Of a stretch of DNA of 64,000 nucleotides, positions 46,511 to 57,800 are shown one piece after another. Position numbers and translations under genes: made by a program. Source of the DNA: Bimastos eiseni (Eukaryota; Annelida; Clitellata; Crassiclitellata; Lumbricidae); the NCBI GenBank assembly GCA_959347315.1, contig OY365806.1, forward strand, positions 52,256,068 through 52,320,067, written 5' to 3'. Position 1 is the stretch's first letter, and each line of letters begins with the position of its first letter. Under the pieces are notes generated by a model. That model ran no database searches, had not been told where the DNA came from, and saw only the letters and a list, made by a program, of their open reading frames with translations.

Positions 46511-46769
46511 TAGGGCTATTTCGAGCGACAAAAGGCTACTTTTCTACTTTAAGCAGAAAAAATACTAAATACAATTCAAGACTAAACATCGGGGTTAATG
46601 TTCGCGTATGTTTGTTGCGCATATCATCGAATTTGGACAAACTCTGCAGCGCAAAACAGGCACACCCTTCACACCTAAGAATAGGTATACACACTGAAGC
46701 AAAGAGCCAAAGACCATTGTTTATTTTAATAAATTTCTTCAGTGACATAATAATTATGTGTATTTTAAT

Positions 46770-47036
46770 CAGAGGTGTAGCAAGGTTTTGAACAGTGGGG
46801 ACATAATTTTAAAATATTGCACGAAAAAAAACAAATTTTCTTGCCCCCCCCCCCATTTTTTAAATTTTCACCCCAGAAATTTGAAAAATGGAGGCACAAA
46901 TTATCTTAACAAAAGGCATCTTAAAAAGCCACTTGAGAAACATAAAGAGAACCGATTGGGGGGGGGGGGGTGAGCACATGGCACATGCACTGAGCAGTAA
47001 AACTGGGGGAGCTGCCCCCCTCTTGTTACACGCCTG
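46770..47036. mobile_element. Small hAT-like element CAGAGGTGTAGCAAGG, nested
   Basis: Ends CAGAGGTGTAGCAAGG and CTTGTTACACGCCTG with C- and G-runs inside. A truncated inverted relative at 59525-59696 shares AAATTATCTTAACAAAAG. Flanks ATTTTAAT / TTTTTGTT match only weakly. Confidence 0.72.
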
Positions 47037-47155
47037 TTTTTGTTTATCTGTTGCTTATTTGCTGCACGGTTGAACTGTTTTGAATTGACAGTAGTCAGTA
47101 GTGGATTAATAGTGTCGATTGGCGAAATTTATTGAATGGGGGTTCGTCATCTAAC

Positions 47156-47427
47156 CAAAGATGGTAGAGTCGTAGACTAAGATATGACACTTCCTATCTC
47201 CGCTGTGTATCTGAATGTTCACGTCACCTACCTTGGAATCGATTGTTGTTAAGATACCACTAAGATACCGCTTCTCCAGTCGCTACGTGTCGCGGCTGGC
47301 GTGGCGTCAACCACGCTACGTAACGAATGGAGGTGTGTTGTGTGCTTTGACCACCAAACAAACCAAATACACAGCGAGATAGGAAGTGTCATATCTTAGT
47401 CTACGAATCCACAGTCTACCGTCTTTG
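47156..47427. mobile_element. MITE with 45-bp inverted arms, nested
   Basis: AAGATGGTAGAGTCGTAGAC ... is repeated inverted as GTCTACGAATCCACAGTCTACC...; inner arm GATATGACACTTCCTATCTC. Flanked by ATCTAAC(C). Confidence 0.85.
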
Positions 47428-48191
47428 ATCTAACCACGACATGCTACGGGGTCAACAGCTTTAAAAAGTTTGAAAACCTCTGCTCTAGTAAATTGGGGAA
47501 AATATCGGAATTCTTACCCGCGCTTCTTATTTAATTTCATCCAGGATACGTAAAACCTTGTACTTTTCTCTAATATATCCATATCTCACCTACTGCAAAA
47601 TTCTCTGGACATTGACTTATATAACCAAACTACAAAGAATTAGCATCATCCAAAGGAGGGCCATTCGAATAGTCGTTGGTACCTCTTTCCACTCTCATAC
47701 ATGGCCCGGAATATGGTCATTTGACAGTTATGCAGAAAGGATCTAGCAAAATAGCCGAATTTATGTAGGCTATCGTTTCACCAAATGTCTCCTATCGGCT
47801 GTATATAGAAATCATTTTTCTTAGGCTCGGACATCCACACTTACTACACCAGACACTTCAGCTCCTACGATAGACTTTTTGCTCGCCCCAATACCCGACT
47901 TTTTTCAATAAAATTTGCTCGCGCCCGTATGTGGGATGATTTACCTCTAGGGATCCATACTGCTAGTTTGGCCATATTTAAGCGCAGCCTCCGCTCATAG
48001 GACCTATCTAATACACGCAGATTAAACACCCTCCATCTACGAATGCCCTCCATGCAATTGCCGGCTCGTTATAACTATAGTATCCTACATGTAACTTCTC
48101 TCACCAGCTTTCATGCATTTGGCTGTCCCCTAACATCTAGACCAAGTCTGTCTGATTTCTTCCTTATTTGTTTATTTCATTGCTGGCTAAG

Positions 48192-48284
48192 CTAAGCCTA
48201 CTATAAGCCCCTGTGATGTTTATATATGACGTCAGCAGCCAATGTTGCCATATGTCATTATACTGATGATTGAACAAAAACACA
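48192..48284. repeat. Left arm of a 93-bp inverted pair
   Basis: CTAAGCCTACTATAAGCCCC ... to ...TGAACAAAAAC; inverted at 49674-49768. The left arm lies in the LINE 3' region, so the right arm may be part of another LINE copy. Confidence 0.88.
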
Positions 48285-48513
48285 GCTGATAAAATGTGTG
48301 CCTAATACACACAAAAACAAAGATGTATGGCGTAATGGGCGCCCTACGTGGCTGCCAACAGTTAAATTCAACTTCTGTAATAACTCATCATTCATACTTT
48401 AGGCCTGTATACTTGTAATCGTACTGCGGATTGTCAGTTTGAAATTAAACGAAGATTATTATTATTAAACCCACAGATAGCTACCATCTACAATTTGGCC
48501 TCGAGATCTGTAT

Positions 48514-49347
48514 GGGGCCGTCGATAAAGTACGTCACGCTATTTTTGACCATTTTTAACCCCCCCTCCCTCCTGTCACAAACTGTCACAAATCTCGGACC
48601 CCCCCCCCCTAAAGTACGTCACACTTTCGAACAAATTTTTTTTAAAATTAACACCTAATTAAAATTTAATCTAAACACTTCACTATTAAATTGTATTAAA
48701 ATATAAAATTTCCACTTAAAAGAACTATCACATTATTAAAATGACTTAGTAGAATAGTCAATTGTCAACAGTTGTCACAGTTATTCATTGAAGCAGTAAC
48801 TCAATCTAGATTGAATTTGAAAACAAAAATTGCAAAAATTAGACTAGGCAATTATATAATGCACATCATTTATCTGCTGCTTTTTCATTTACAATAGGTG
48901 AGGTCAAGTTTTAGATAATCTTCCGATTATGCAATCTTTTTACACAGGATAAGAAGTAGATCAGCGAAACTTGACATCACCCAGTGATTAAATAATAAAA
49001 AGGAAACAAAACAGGCTTTTATGACTCTAGGGTTGTTATAGCGGGCAGTATGAATATCCATGTCTTAACCTCTAATAAAAACGAAATTATAATTTAGATT
49101 TTCTTTCACCCCTTTACTAACTAAAAAATAGAACAGTCCAAATTCAAATGTTTCACAAAATTTTTGAAAATTAATTTTAAAGCTATTAAATTCTACTAAA
49201 ATAATAAAAAATAAATTAGAAATAAAATTTTAAAAAATAAATGTGTGACGTCACACATGGCCTGACCCCCCTCCCCTCTGTCACAAACTATCACACTTTC
49301 TTACACCCCCTGCCCCCTGGAGCGTGACGTACTTTATGGACGGCCCC
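48514..49347. mobile_element. GGGGCC-ended element, AAAGTACGTCACGCT subtype, TAT duplication
   Basis: 834 bp. Ends GGGGCCGTCGATAAAGTACG (then TCACGCT) and AGCGTGACGTACTTTATGGACGGCCCC, flanked by TAT (48511-48513, 49348-49350). Poly-C runs just inside both ends. Three-base duplications would suit a PIF/Harbinger-like mover, but no transposase is present. Confidence 0.88.
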
Positions 49348-49673
49348 TATGCCGGCTTCAAGTTCGTAACAATTCTGGTCGGGACATCTTGACATGCGAA
49401 AATTTCCAACCCAATCCCCCCGTTCAAATTTGACAATTCAAACCCTGGCTCCCGTGGTTTTGCACATTTTTTTATCAATTAATTCAGCTTCTAGTTAAAT
49501 TAATGTCGGAGTATAGAATCCTCGAACTAGGCCTATCGAACCTTGGGATTATCGAGCGGACGCCGATTCCTTACAAAACCTCGTGACGTCATACGTTTGT
49601 AAATTTTAATTTCCATTTGTATGTCCTATCGTAGCAGTAGTTTCCATGCAGTGTAGGCTATAGCATACGAAAT

Positions 49674-49768
49674 GTTTTTGTTCAAACATCAGTATAATGA
49701 CATATGGCAACATTGGCTGCTGACGTCATATATAAACATCACAGAGGCTTATAGTAGGCTTAGCATAC
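49674..49768. repeat. Right arm of the inverted pair
   Basis: Near-exact reverse complement of 48192-48284, so 48192-49768 could fold as a long stem with the GGGGCC element in the loop. Confidence 0.88.
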
Positions 49769-49892
49769 GAAATGCTATAGCCCACACACAGCCATTATTG
49801 TGCCCTTGACAAGTTGACATGTACTTAATGCTGTAATTACTCTGGATCAACCAGAGCTTTTATTACAGTCATTATAGCGAAGGAATTTTTAA

Positions 49893-51517
49893 GTAACAAG
49901 CGTACGGTCACTCGATCACTCGACAAGGGTTGCATGAGAACTTACTCATCAAATCAGTTACCGTCACATGATAACGCCTTTCGGAACTACTTTTCAAATA
50001 GTTATAGAAACATATATTCAGCATATTTTACAATTATAAAGCCTAGGGTTACCAGGTGTCCGGTTTTCAACCGGACAGTCCGGTATTTGAGCAGACTGTC
50101 CGGGATAAAATTAAAATAAATACTTCTGAAAAAAAATTTCTAAAATTTTCTCAATTTCTGTTTGTGTTCGTGCTCGTTTTATTATTTACACATTATTTTT
50201 TTCAAAAAATCAAAATTTCTTAAAGAACTACGCTCGTTGTTGTTGTTGTTGTCTTCTTATTTATCATCGATTTCACTTAGGCAGCTGTGACTCGGCTGTC
50301 GAACTGCCTGTTACATAACTCTTTGCTTAAAATTTTTGTGTCGCCATCTATCACTTGAGTAAGTTGAGTTGGTATTTGTAACGTGTCACATCCGGCGAGA
50401 ACGCCATTGGCCCATTTTGTCGTTTGCTGCTATCCACCTATATTAAATTTAACAACTCGGGCCGTGCGAAGCGCCACTATCGTTTCTTAAACGATTTTAT
50501 TGTATTCGACGGCAATAGCAGTTCTTCTGAGTTCTGACTATATTTTCTGCCCACGAAGCCCCGAGGGAAGCAGAACGGGTTTTGAAAATGGGGGGGGGGC
50601 GGAATGAGGACTCATGTATTTAACCAGTTTCCTGACTTTTGACTCCACAGAGTAATAGTGTTTAGGAGTAATAACCGTTCAGAGCTTTTGGGGGGCGTTT
50701 GTGATGGCCCGATGGGGAGGGTTCAGAGAGGGTTTTTTACGGTTTTACCCCCTCCCTGTGAGGAAGCCCATGAAACACAATCAATCCTATGATTCCTATT
50801 TCAAAAAAATGCACTGATAACAATAATATAACAATATACACAATTTTCCCATGGGTAATACTCTCGTACCCCTCCCCCGCTTTGCGTGATACCCGGGAAG
50901 GGAAGGATGGGATTGGGAAGGTGTCCAGTATATTCAGAAAAGGTATCTGGCAACCCTAATAAAGCCAGATAATTTTAAATTAGTGAAATATAAGCTAAAT
51001 ATAACATAATTTTCCATATTGTTTCATTGTTTATTGAATTCATACTTTTCGGATGATCTTATTAAAAATGTGCTCATGATTACTATTTTATAACGCGCAA
51101 TGTTACTAAGACAATAAAGAATCCGAAATAAATACTTTCGGTGGTCACGTTACCAGGCAGTGCGAGTAACAAGCGTACGGTCACTCGATCACTCGACAAG
51201 GGTTGCATGAGAACTTTACTCATCAAATCAGTCACCGTCACATGATACCGCCTTTCGGAACTACTTTTCAAATAGTTATAGAAACGTATATTCAGCATAT
51301 TTTACAATTATAAAGCCAGATAATTTTAAATTAGTGAAATATAAGCTAAATATAACATAATTTTCCATATTGTTTCATTGTTTATTGAATTCATACTTTT
51401 CGGATGATCTTATTAAAAATGTGCTCATGATTACTGTTTTATAACGCGCAATGTTACTAAGACAATAAAGAATCCGAAATAAATACTTTCGGTGGTCACG
51501 TTACCAGGCAGTGCGAG
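49893..51517. repeat. Tandem duplication (about 350-bp unit) upstream of legumain
   Basis: Unit 1 is 49893-51165 (minus the hAT insertion), unit 2 is 51166-51517. Both run from GTAACAAGCGTACGGTCACT to GTTACCAGGCAGTGCGAG, with few differences. Unit 2 ends about 110 bp before the legumain start codon, so promoter or 5' leader sequence may be included. Confidence 0.92.
50044..50958. mobile_element. hAT non-autonomous element, TAGGGTTACCAG family, with known empty site
   Basis: 915 bp. Ends TAGGGTTACCAGGTGTCCGG and ATCTGGCAACCCTA; ATAAAGCC at 50036-50043 and 50959-50966. The second unit of the duplication has one ATAAAGCC and no insertion (about 51310-51320). Confidence 0.95.
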
Positions 51518-51630
51518 TAGATGACAGTGTGTTGTAGTTGAGAACTGTCGCCGTGCCAAAGTCTTATTAGCGAAGGATTGGGATTCAAGTCAACAGTTGA
51601 CAGTTTTATAATCGTGTTTCAACATTGACG

Positions 51631-51813
51631 ATGACTTGTACTTTGTTGCTCGTGGTAATCGTTGTTTGTCATATGAGTGATGCCAGTGTTTTGAAATTCG
51701 AGCCTGAAAATGGCATGAAAGAGGAGCGTGTGGACTTAGCCCAAGCTGCGCAGGGCGCTCACTGGGCTTTTATCGTGGCTGGTTCTAATTATTGGGACAA
51801 CTACAGGCACCAG
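51631..51813 (+). CDS. LGMN: Legumain coding exon 1 (signal peptide, start of catalytic domain)
   Basis: Signal sequence, a short propeptide-like stretch ([17 protein letters not shown]), then [19 protein letters not shown]. Donor CAG|GTAACT. Conceptual translation past the donor is intronic. Confidence 0.94.
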
Positions 51814-54800
51814 GTAACTAAGAATTACGTTGTACCACCTTGTCCAATCACAATCAGTTCTCCAGCTTTCCATACGAAATCTTGCACTGATCCATCCCAT
51901 TTCTCTCAACCTAAACAGAACCCACATTGGCAGCGTATTACTTCTAGGGGTCTACATCTCTTACTTTCGTGCAATGTTTTCGTTAGGACGATTGCCTTCC
52001 GCGACTACATATCCTAGGAGGGAACTCTGTGATGTGACGTGGAACTACTGTCGTTTGATAATACCAAAAAAAATAATCATAATTATTAATAGGCTTACCA
52101 ATAAAATAATAATGATAATTATAATTAAACATCGATTACAGCGTGTATTAAGTTGATGTCACCTCTGTGACGAAAATTTTCAAGAATATATGAATATAAA
52201 TTTCAATCTAATGTGTCTTTTGTGGAAGTAATAAAGTCATGTCTTTGTTGCAAATATCATCAAACTTGTGCTGTTTCGTGTGTGCCGATTTTTGACAAAA
52301 ACGAAATAATTCGCCACCGCCTTCAGGTCACCTCCATGACACGATCGTGTCGCGGTGGTGACAGATTATCAGGGAGTCTGTATTGTCAAATATCTAACAA
52401 CATTTCAATTATGAGAAGAGCTCTTTTGGTATATAGTGCAGTTAGCAAACATTCATTCTTTTTAGCATTTATATGGCACCACCTCCAGAAGTCTACTAGG
52501 AGATGCTCCCAGCCCAACCATGGCAATATGTATACATTGTAAGTTCATGAACACCTTGTAAAATAAAGGTGCATTTTCCCTCCTTTTATTTAGTGCCTAG
52601 TCTTATATGGCTTTGTTAGTTGCTGCATTTGCTTTTGCAATAACTTCATTCTCAGTATTCTGAGAAATGGTGTGCTTTCACCTGACAGTGATTGATCATA
52701 TTAATATGTTCCTTATTGGTTATGTTAACTCCATGACATTTGTCAACTCCGTGACGAATAAAAAGTTATTATCAGTTTTTAACAGAACTTGGTCATTTGT
52801 CGTATCAGAACAATTTTTTCGATATTTTTCGGTTATTTTTTGATTAATAGAGACTCCGATCAACCCAGTGTCATGTCAAGGTCAAAGTAAAGGAAAACTA
52901 TACTTTGTAGAGGCTATTTTTCTATTATATTAACATTTAACCTTGAAATTACCTTGTATCATGTTTGCCCTTGACAACATGGTTTACTCGGTCTTGCCGG
53001 TCCAGGTTGTACAGATAAAAGAATCACCCAAATAGTAAAGCTGTACCAATATCACTTTTGCCGATTATGTCGACGCCGATTATTGAGAATTATTCATTTG
53101 CCGATACCCGATTATTTTGCCGATTATTTCATTGTGTTTCCCAAGAGGTCCAGTTCCAAAAGATACTGCTACTGCTACTGCCTATTGTTGTGATATAAGC
53201 AAACACTTGTCCGTAGGAGACGTATGCATGTAGTTGGGGAATAATCCTAGGCAGGCAATACAGATTAGACATGCCGCCCGCCGTCGAACTGTGCCCAGGT
53301 AATTAAAGGCCAAGGCACGGCTGGCCAATTCACAGCCACCTGTCTAGTCTCGGGCAACTGAAATGTTTCGGGGAGATCTGATTGGCAGCTAGCGGGTATT
53401 CAATAGGCATGCCTCCACGATGTATATTCATCGGTTTCTCTGTTGAATTGGCCAGCAGTTCATTGGCTTGAATTGTCTAGCCATTCCTTGTCCCATAAGC
53501 AGGCACTATGACTCACTCTGCACAAGACCTATGTTGACACATTCCCACGGTCTATACTAGCATGCTGGGTGGTCTCGCCACTGGCCTGAAGAAGCCATTG
53601 GCTCGACGACACGATATGGGAACGGAACGAAATGCCGTCCTTCACCGACCCAGGGATGTTGCTGTCGTCATTTCGCTTTTATTGACTGAAAATAATATTA
53701 CAAAATTAAAAAAATAATTTGTAATATCGGCGCCGATTATCTTGCCGATATCCGATATTGCTGATATCTGTATAATCAGCCCGGTTAATCGGTACAGCTC
53801 TACCAAATAGAACAATATTTGACTGAGTTAAGACCAGAATCTCATTATTTTACCTTTTGACCTTGAAATGACCTTCTATCTTGCCAGACATCGACTAATG
53901 GGTCTTCTCAAATGTAGCCCTTACTGGTCCGAGCTAGAGCTGGACAGATATAACTTTTTGCCAATTATGCCGATTCCGATTATTGCCGATTATTCATATG
54001 CCGATACCCGATTATTTAGCTGATTATTTTGCTGATTATTTCTTTGTGTTTCCCAAGATGTCCGGTTCCAAAAGGTAGACCTACTGCTACTGCCTATTGT
54101 TGGGATACAAGCAAACACTTCCTCGTATAAGACATATGCAAGTAGTTGTTGACTAATCATAGGCAGGCAATTAGACATGCCGCCCGCCGTCGAACTGTGC
54201 CCAGGGTAATTAAAGGCCAAGGCACGGCCACCCATCCCGTCTCAGCCTCACAGGCAACTGACATGCATCGGTGAGATCTGATTGGTAGCTAGCATGTATT
54301 CATTAGGCATGCCTCCACGATGTACATTCATCAATTTCTCTGTTGAATTGGCCAGCTGCTCATTGGCTTGAATTGGCCAGCCATTCCTTGGCCCATATGC
54401 AGACACTATGACTCACTCTGCACAAGACCTATGTTGACACATTCCCATGGTCTATACTAGCACAGTGGGTGGTCTCACCACTGGTCTGAAGAAGCCATTG
54501 GCTCGACGACACAATATGGGAATGGAACGAAATGCCGTCCTTCACAGACCCAGTGGTGTTGCTGTCGTCATTTTGCTTTTATAGAATGAAAATATTATTT
54601 TAAAATAAAAAAATAATTTTTAATATCGGCGCCGATCATCTTGCCGATATTGCCGATATTTCTATAATTGGCCCGATTAATCGGTACAGATCTAGCTAAC
54701 AGATCAAAGAATCAGCACATGGAGCAATATTTGGCTGAGCTACGGCCATTTTCCAGGATTTTGACCTTTTGACTTCGGGAGTCTCTTCGAATAGAATGTA

Positions 54801-57800
54801 ACGTAAACAATTGACATAGTTAATGATATTGATCACATAACCAAGTAGACAATTTCCATCAAGTACCGAATCCGAGTATTTCTGTGCACTAATTGCCGGA
54901 TCCGGGTACGAACCGAATAGTAGCGGCAAATCTGGCCAGCGACTGGCAGTGAGTACCATCCATAGGCAAAGCGTAGTTAAGCTGCCACGTGCACAGCTAC
55001 AGAGAACTATCTATGGTCAATACAGAGTCTATTGCAATATTCTTCATATAGCGTATCGTCGCACTCTAGGCTATAAGAATATATTTGTTATTTGTGAAAA
55101 AATTTAAGAACTTGCTATAAAATTTGAAATATGAAGTTATCAACGACGTATTTACTCTGTAATGTTTACCGGAAAGTGGGTGCAGCCAACACATGCGGGA
55201 AAATTACTGATTTGGTTGCCACTTTGAGAATGCAACAACAAGAAATTAAAATATATAAATTATTTTAAAGAAAACTCAGTGGAATGTTAGGTTCTTGTTG
55301 AATTAATCAATAACTCATAAGGAAGTCTGGTCTGTTAATCCTAAATTTATTTGATGAAAAAATATTATTTTATCAAAAAAGTTATTTTTAGCTATTTGCG
55401 GGAATAACATTTGCCGAGGCGAATACTTCCGAATAGTCCCATATTCGGCCGAGGTGATTTCCGGTTATGCCCTAATCACAGCGAACAAGGCAACCGTAAA
55501 CACAAATGCGACAAAATAGGCAAACAGTGTCAATAGAAACCATATGCTTTTAAAAGAGGGCTTATTTTAAGGCTCAGTACAAAACAACAATTAAGGGTTT
55601 AAAGGGTTCTAGGACAGAATGGTAGAGGACAAAATGGTACGGACAAAATGGTATTGGGCAGAATGGTACGGACAAAATGGTACGGACAAGATGGTAGCGG
55701 ATTAAATAGTACGGACACAATGGTATGAGGACAAAATGGTAGCAGACAAAATGATACGGACAATGTGGTATGGACAATGTGGTATGGACAATATGGTATG
55801 GACAAAATTGTATGGACAAAATGGTACAGACAAAAGGGTATTGTACAAAATAGTAGACTTACACATAAAATGGTAGAGATTTAAGTGGTCTAGGACATAT
55901 TTCCACTCCCCGGACATTTCCCCTAGGACATTTCCCCCGATTGATCACTAACATAGCACACACATATATAAGTTGTGTATCATATTAGCCATATTAATAA
56001 AGTATGTATGATTAATGTTATATATAACATATATATGATTAATGTCCGAGGAGTGGAATGTCAGAGGAAAAATATATATATATATATATATATATCAGAC
56101 TATGTTTGATATGCGTATAACAAACTTTGGTAAACCATAGTTTAGGTTGGCAAAGTCATTTTCCTTGCAAATATCATGCTTTCTAAATTTGAAATAGAAA
56201 CTGAACTGATGAACAGAATCCTTGCATAAATTTAGACTGGATTAATTAATAGAGTCTTGTTTAATCAGAAGCTGCACTGATGAACAGAATTATGTATAAT
56301 TTGAAGTAGGTGATAGGATGATAGGAATCCTTGCTAACATCGATGCTTGATTAAATGTTTAATTGTTTAATCAGCAACTGGATTGATGAAAAGAATCATG
56401 TTTGTTTATAAGGGGATTGATGAAACTGATCGCTTTTCAGATCAGAAGCGGGATCGATGAGAAAACGATGTTCAATTAGAAGTTGAATAGTTTAGAAGAA
56501 TCATGCTTTAAAGGCGAAGCTGGATCAACGAAAAGTTATACTTGAATGATAGAGGGTTTGATAAGAGAATTCTGCTTTAACGAGATGGATGTTGTTAAAA
56601 ATTATGCCTAATTAGAAGCTAAATTGGTCCAAAGAATTATGCTTATTTGGAAGCTGTTATCTGTATTCCTTGAAAAGAGAGGGGTTGAAGAAGATGCTTG
56701 ATTTACGAAAAGAATTATGCTGAAATGGAAACTGGAGCGAATAAAAGATTCCTATTTGAAAAGAAGCTAGATTAATAGAAAGCCGCTAGAATGGATGCGT
56801 GCTTACGTTGAAATTGAATACCATTTTGTCCATACCATATTGTCCGTACCATTTTGTCAGCTACCATTTTGTCCGTACCATTTTGTCCCCATACCATTTT
56901 GTCTGCTACCATTTTGTCCGGTCACCGTTCAAAGTGGTTCAAAAGACTTTTAGTCTGTGCTAGAATCTTCTGCTTAATTCATCCAAAACAGAATTCATCT
57001 GGTGCTCGTCCTCAAGCTGGGTAGTAAAACTAATCTGTTGCTCTCTTTTGTCATTGGTGCGGTCGCTATTGAGCCTGGGGACCTGTTCCTCGATCTTGGT
57101 ATTTTCCTTGACAGAGACCTGTTAATAGAGTGACACATTACGGGACTTGTGAGTACCAGCTTCGCAATCCTAAGATAACGAAAGGTCTGTTTCTTGGTCT
57201 TTCACACAGGATGCGACTTGCCGTCTAGTGCAAAGCTTAATCCTGAGCCAAATCAACTAAGTACTGCAATGTTGCCTTTGCTACTAAACGGCTACTGCTG
57301 TGAATTGCTCTATAGAAATTGTGCATAAAATGCAATACTGCTCTATTGTTATATATCAAGACACCTGTCTTGATATATAACTACATAAGCATGCATAATT
57401 GCACACATATATAACTATGTACACATACATCCATTGTTAACTGTCTCATAACAGATGGTCCTATATCTAACAGCTGTTGAATCTGGGTCTAAGTATAAAA
57501 TGTGTTGCTTAATGCATTTCCTTTTGCATCAGCTTTGGCTTCTAATATCAATTATATGCTAATCTATTGTCATTTAGTTACTGTGTCCAGTAATTACCGA
57601 GTCTGCGAGCAAGTCTTTAGCAGTGTATTATAGACTGTTTTCCTCTGTACTCTTGCATCTATACCTTTATGTTTGATGAACGTCTTTGGCTCCCTCTCCA
57701 CGCTTGTAAGCAATTTAGAAGTCCGATTCTGATCTTCAAGGCTCAACAGGGTCATGCCTCATAGGTGATTGTTCAATCAATCAAAGCAAGCCTTACAAAA

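Larger units (their letters stand above)
46017..47482 (+). mobile_element. hAT element, ZBED5-like, with perfect 8-bp duplication
   Basis: 1466 bp. Inverted ends CAGAGGTTTTCAAAC and GTTTGAAAACCTCTG; CTCTAGTA at 46009-46016 and 47483-47490. Encodes an N-terminal BED-finger remnant at about 46270-46510. Two smaller elements are nested in it. Confidence 0.95.
45770..48468 (+). mobile_element. CR1-group LINE 3' part, interrupted by a hAT nest
   Basis: Reads LLGVIRPIEGTYLER before the insertion, then FSLIYPYLTYCKILW, RISIIQRRAIRIVVG, FARARMWDDLPLGIHTASL and IFKRSL after it. Ends in an ATT triplet tail (GATTATTATTATT). Interrupted at 46017-47482. Confidence 0.82.

Noticed and set aside
51814..52542. 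Continuation of legumain frame and other open frames behind exon 1
   Set aside because: The frame runs through a GTAACT donor and loses similarity at once; the true continuation is at 57983.
55574..55917. Cys-Pro-Tyr-His-rich open frames in three reading frames
   Set aside because: Produced by the short-unit array of the foldback element.
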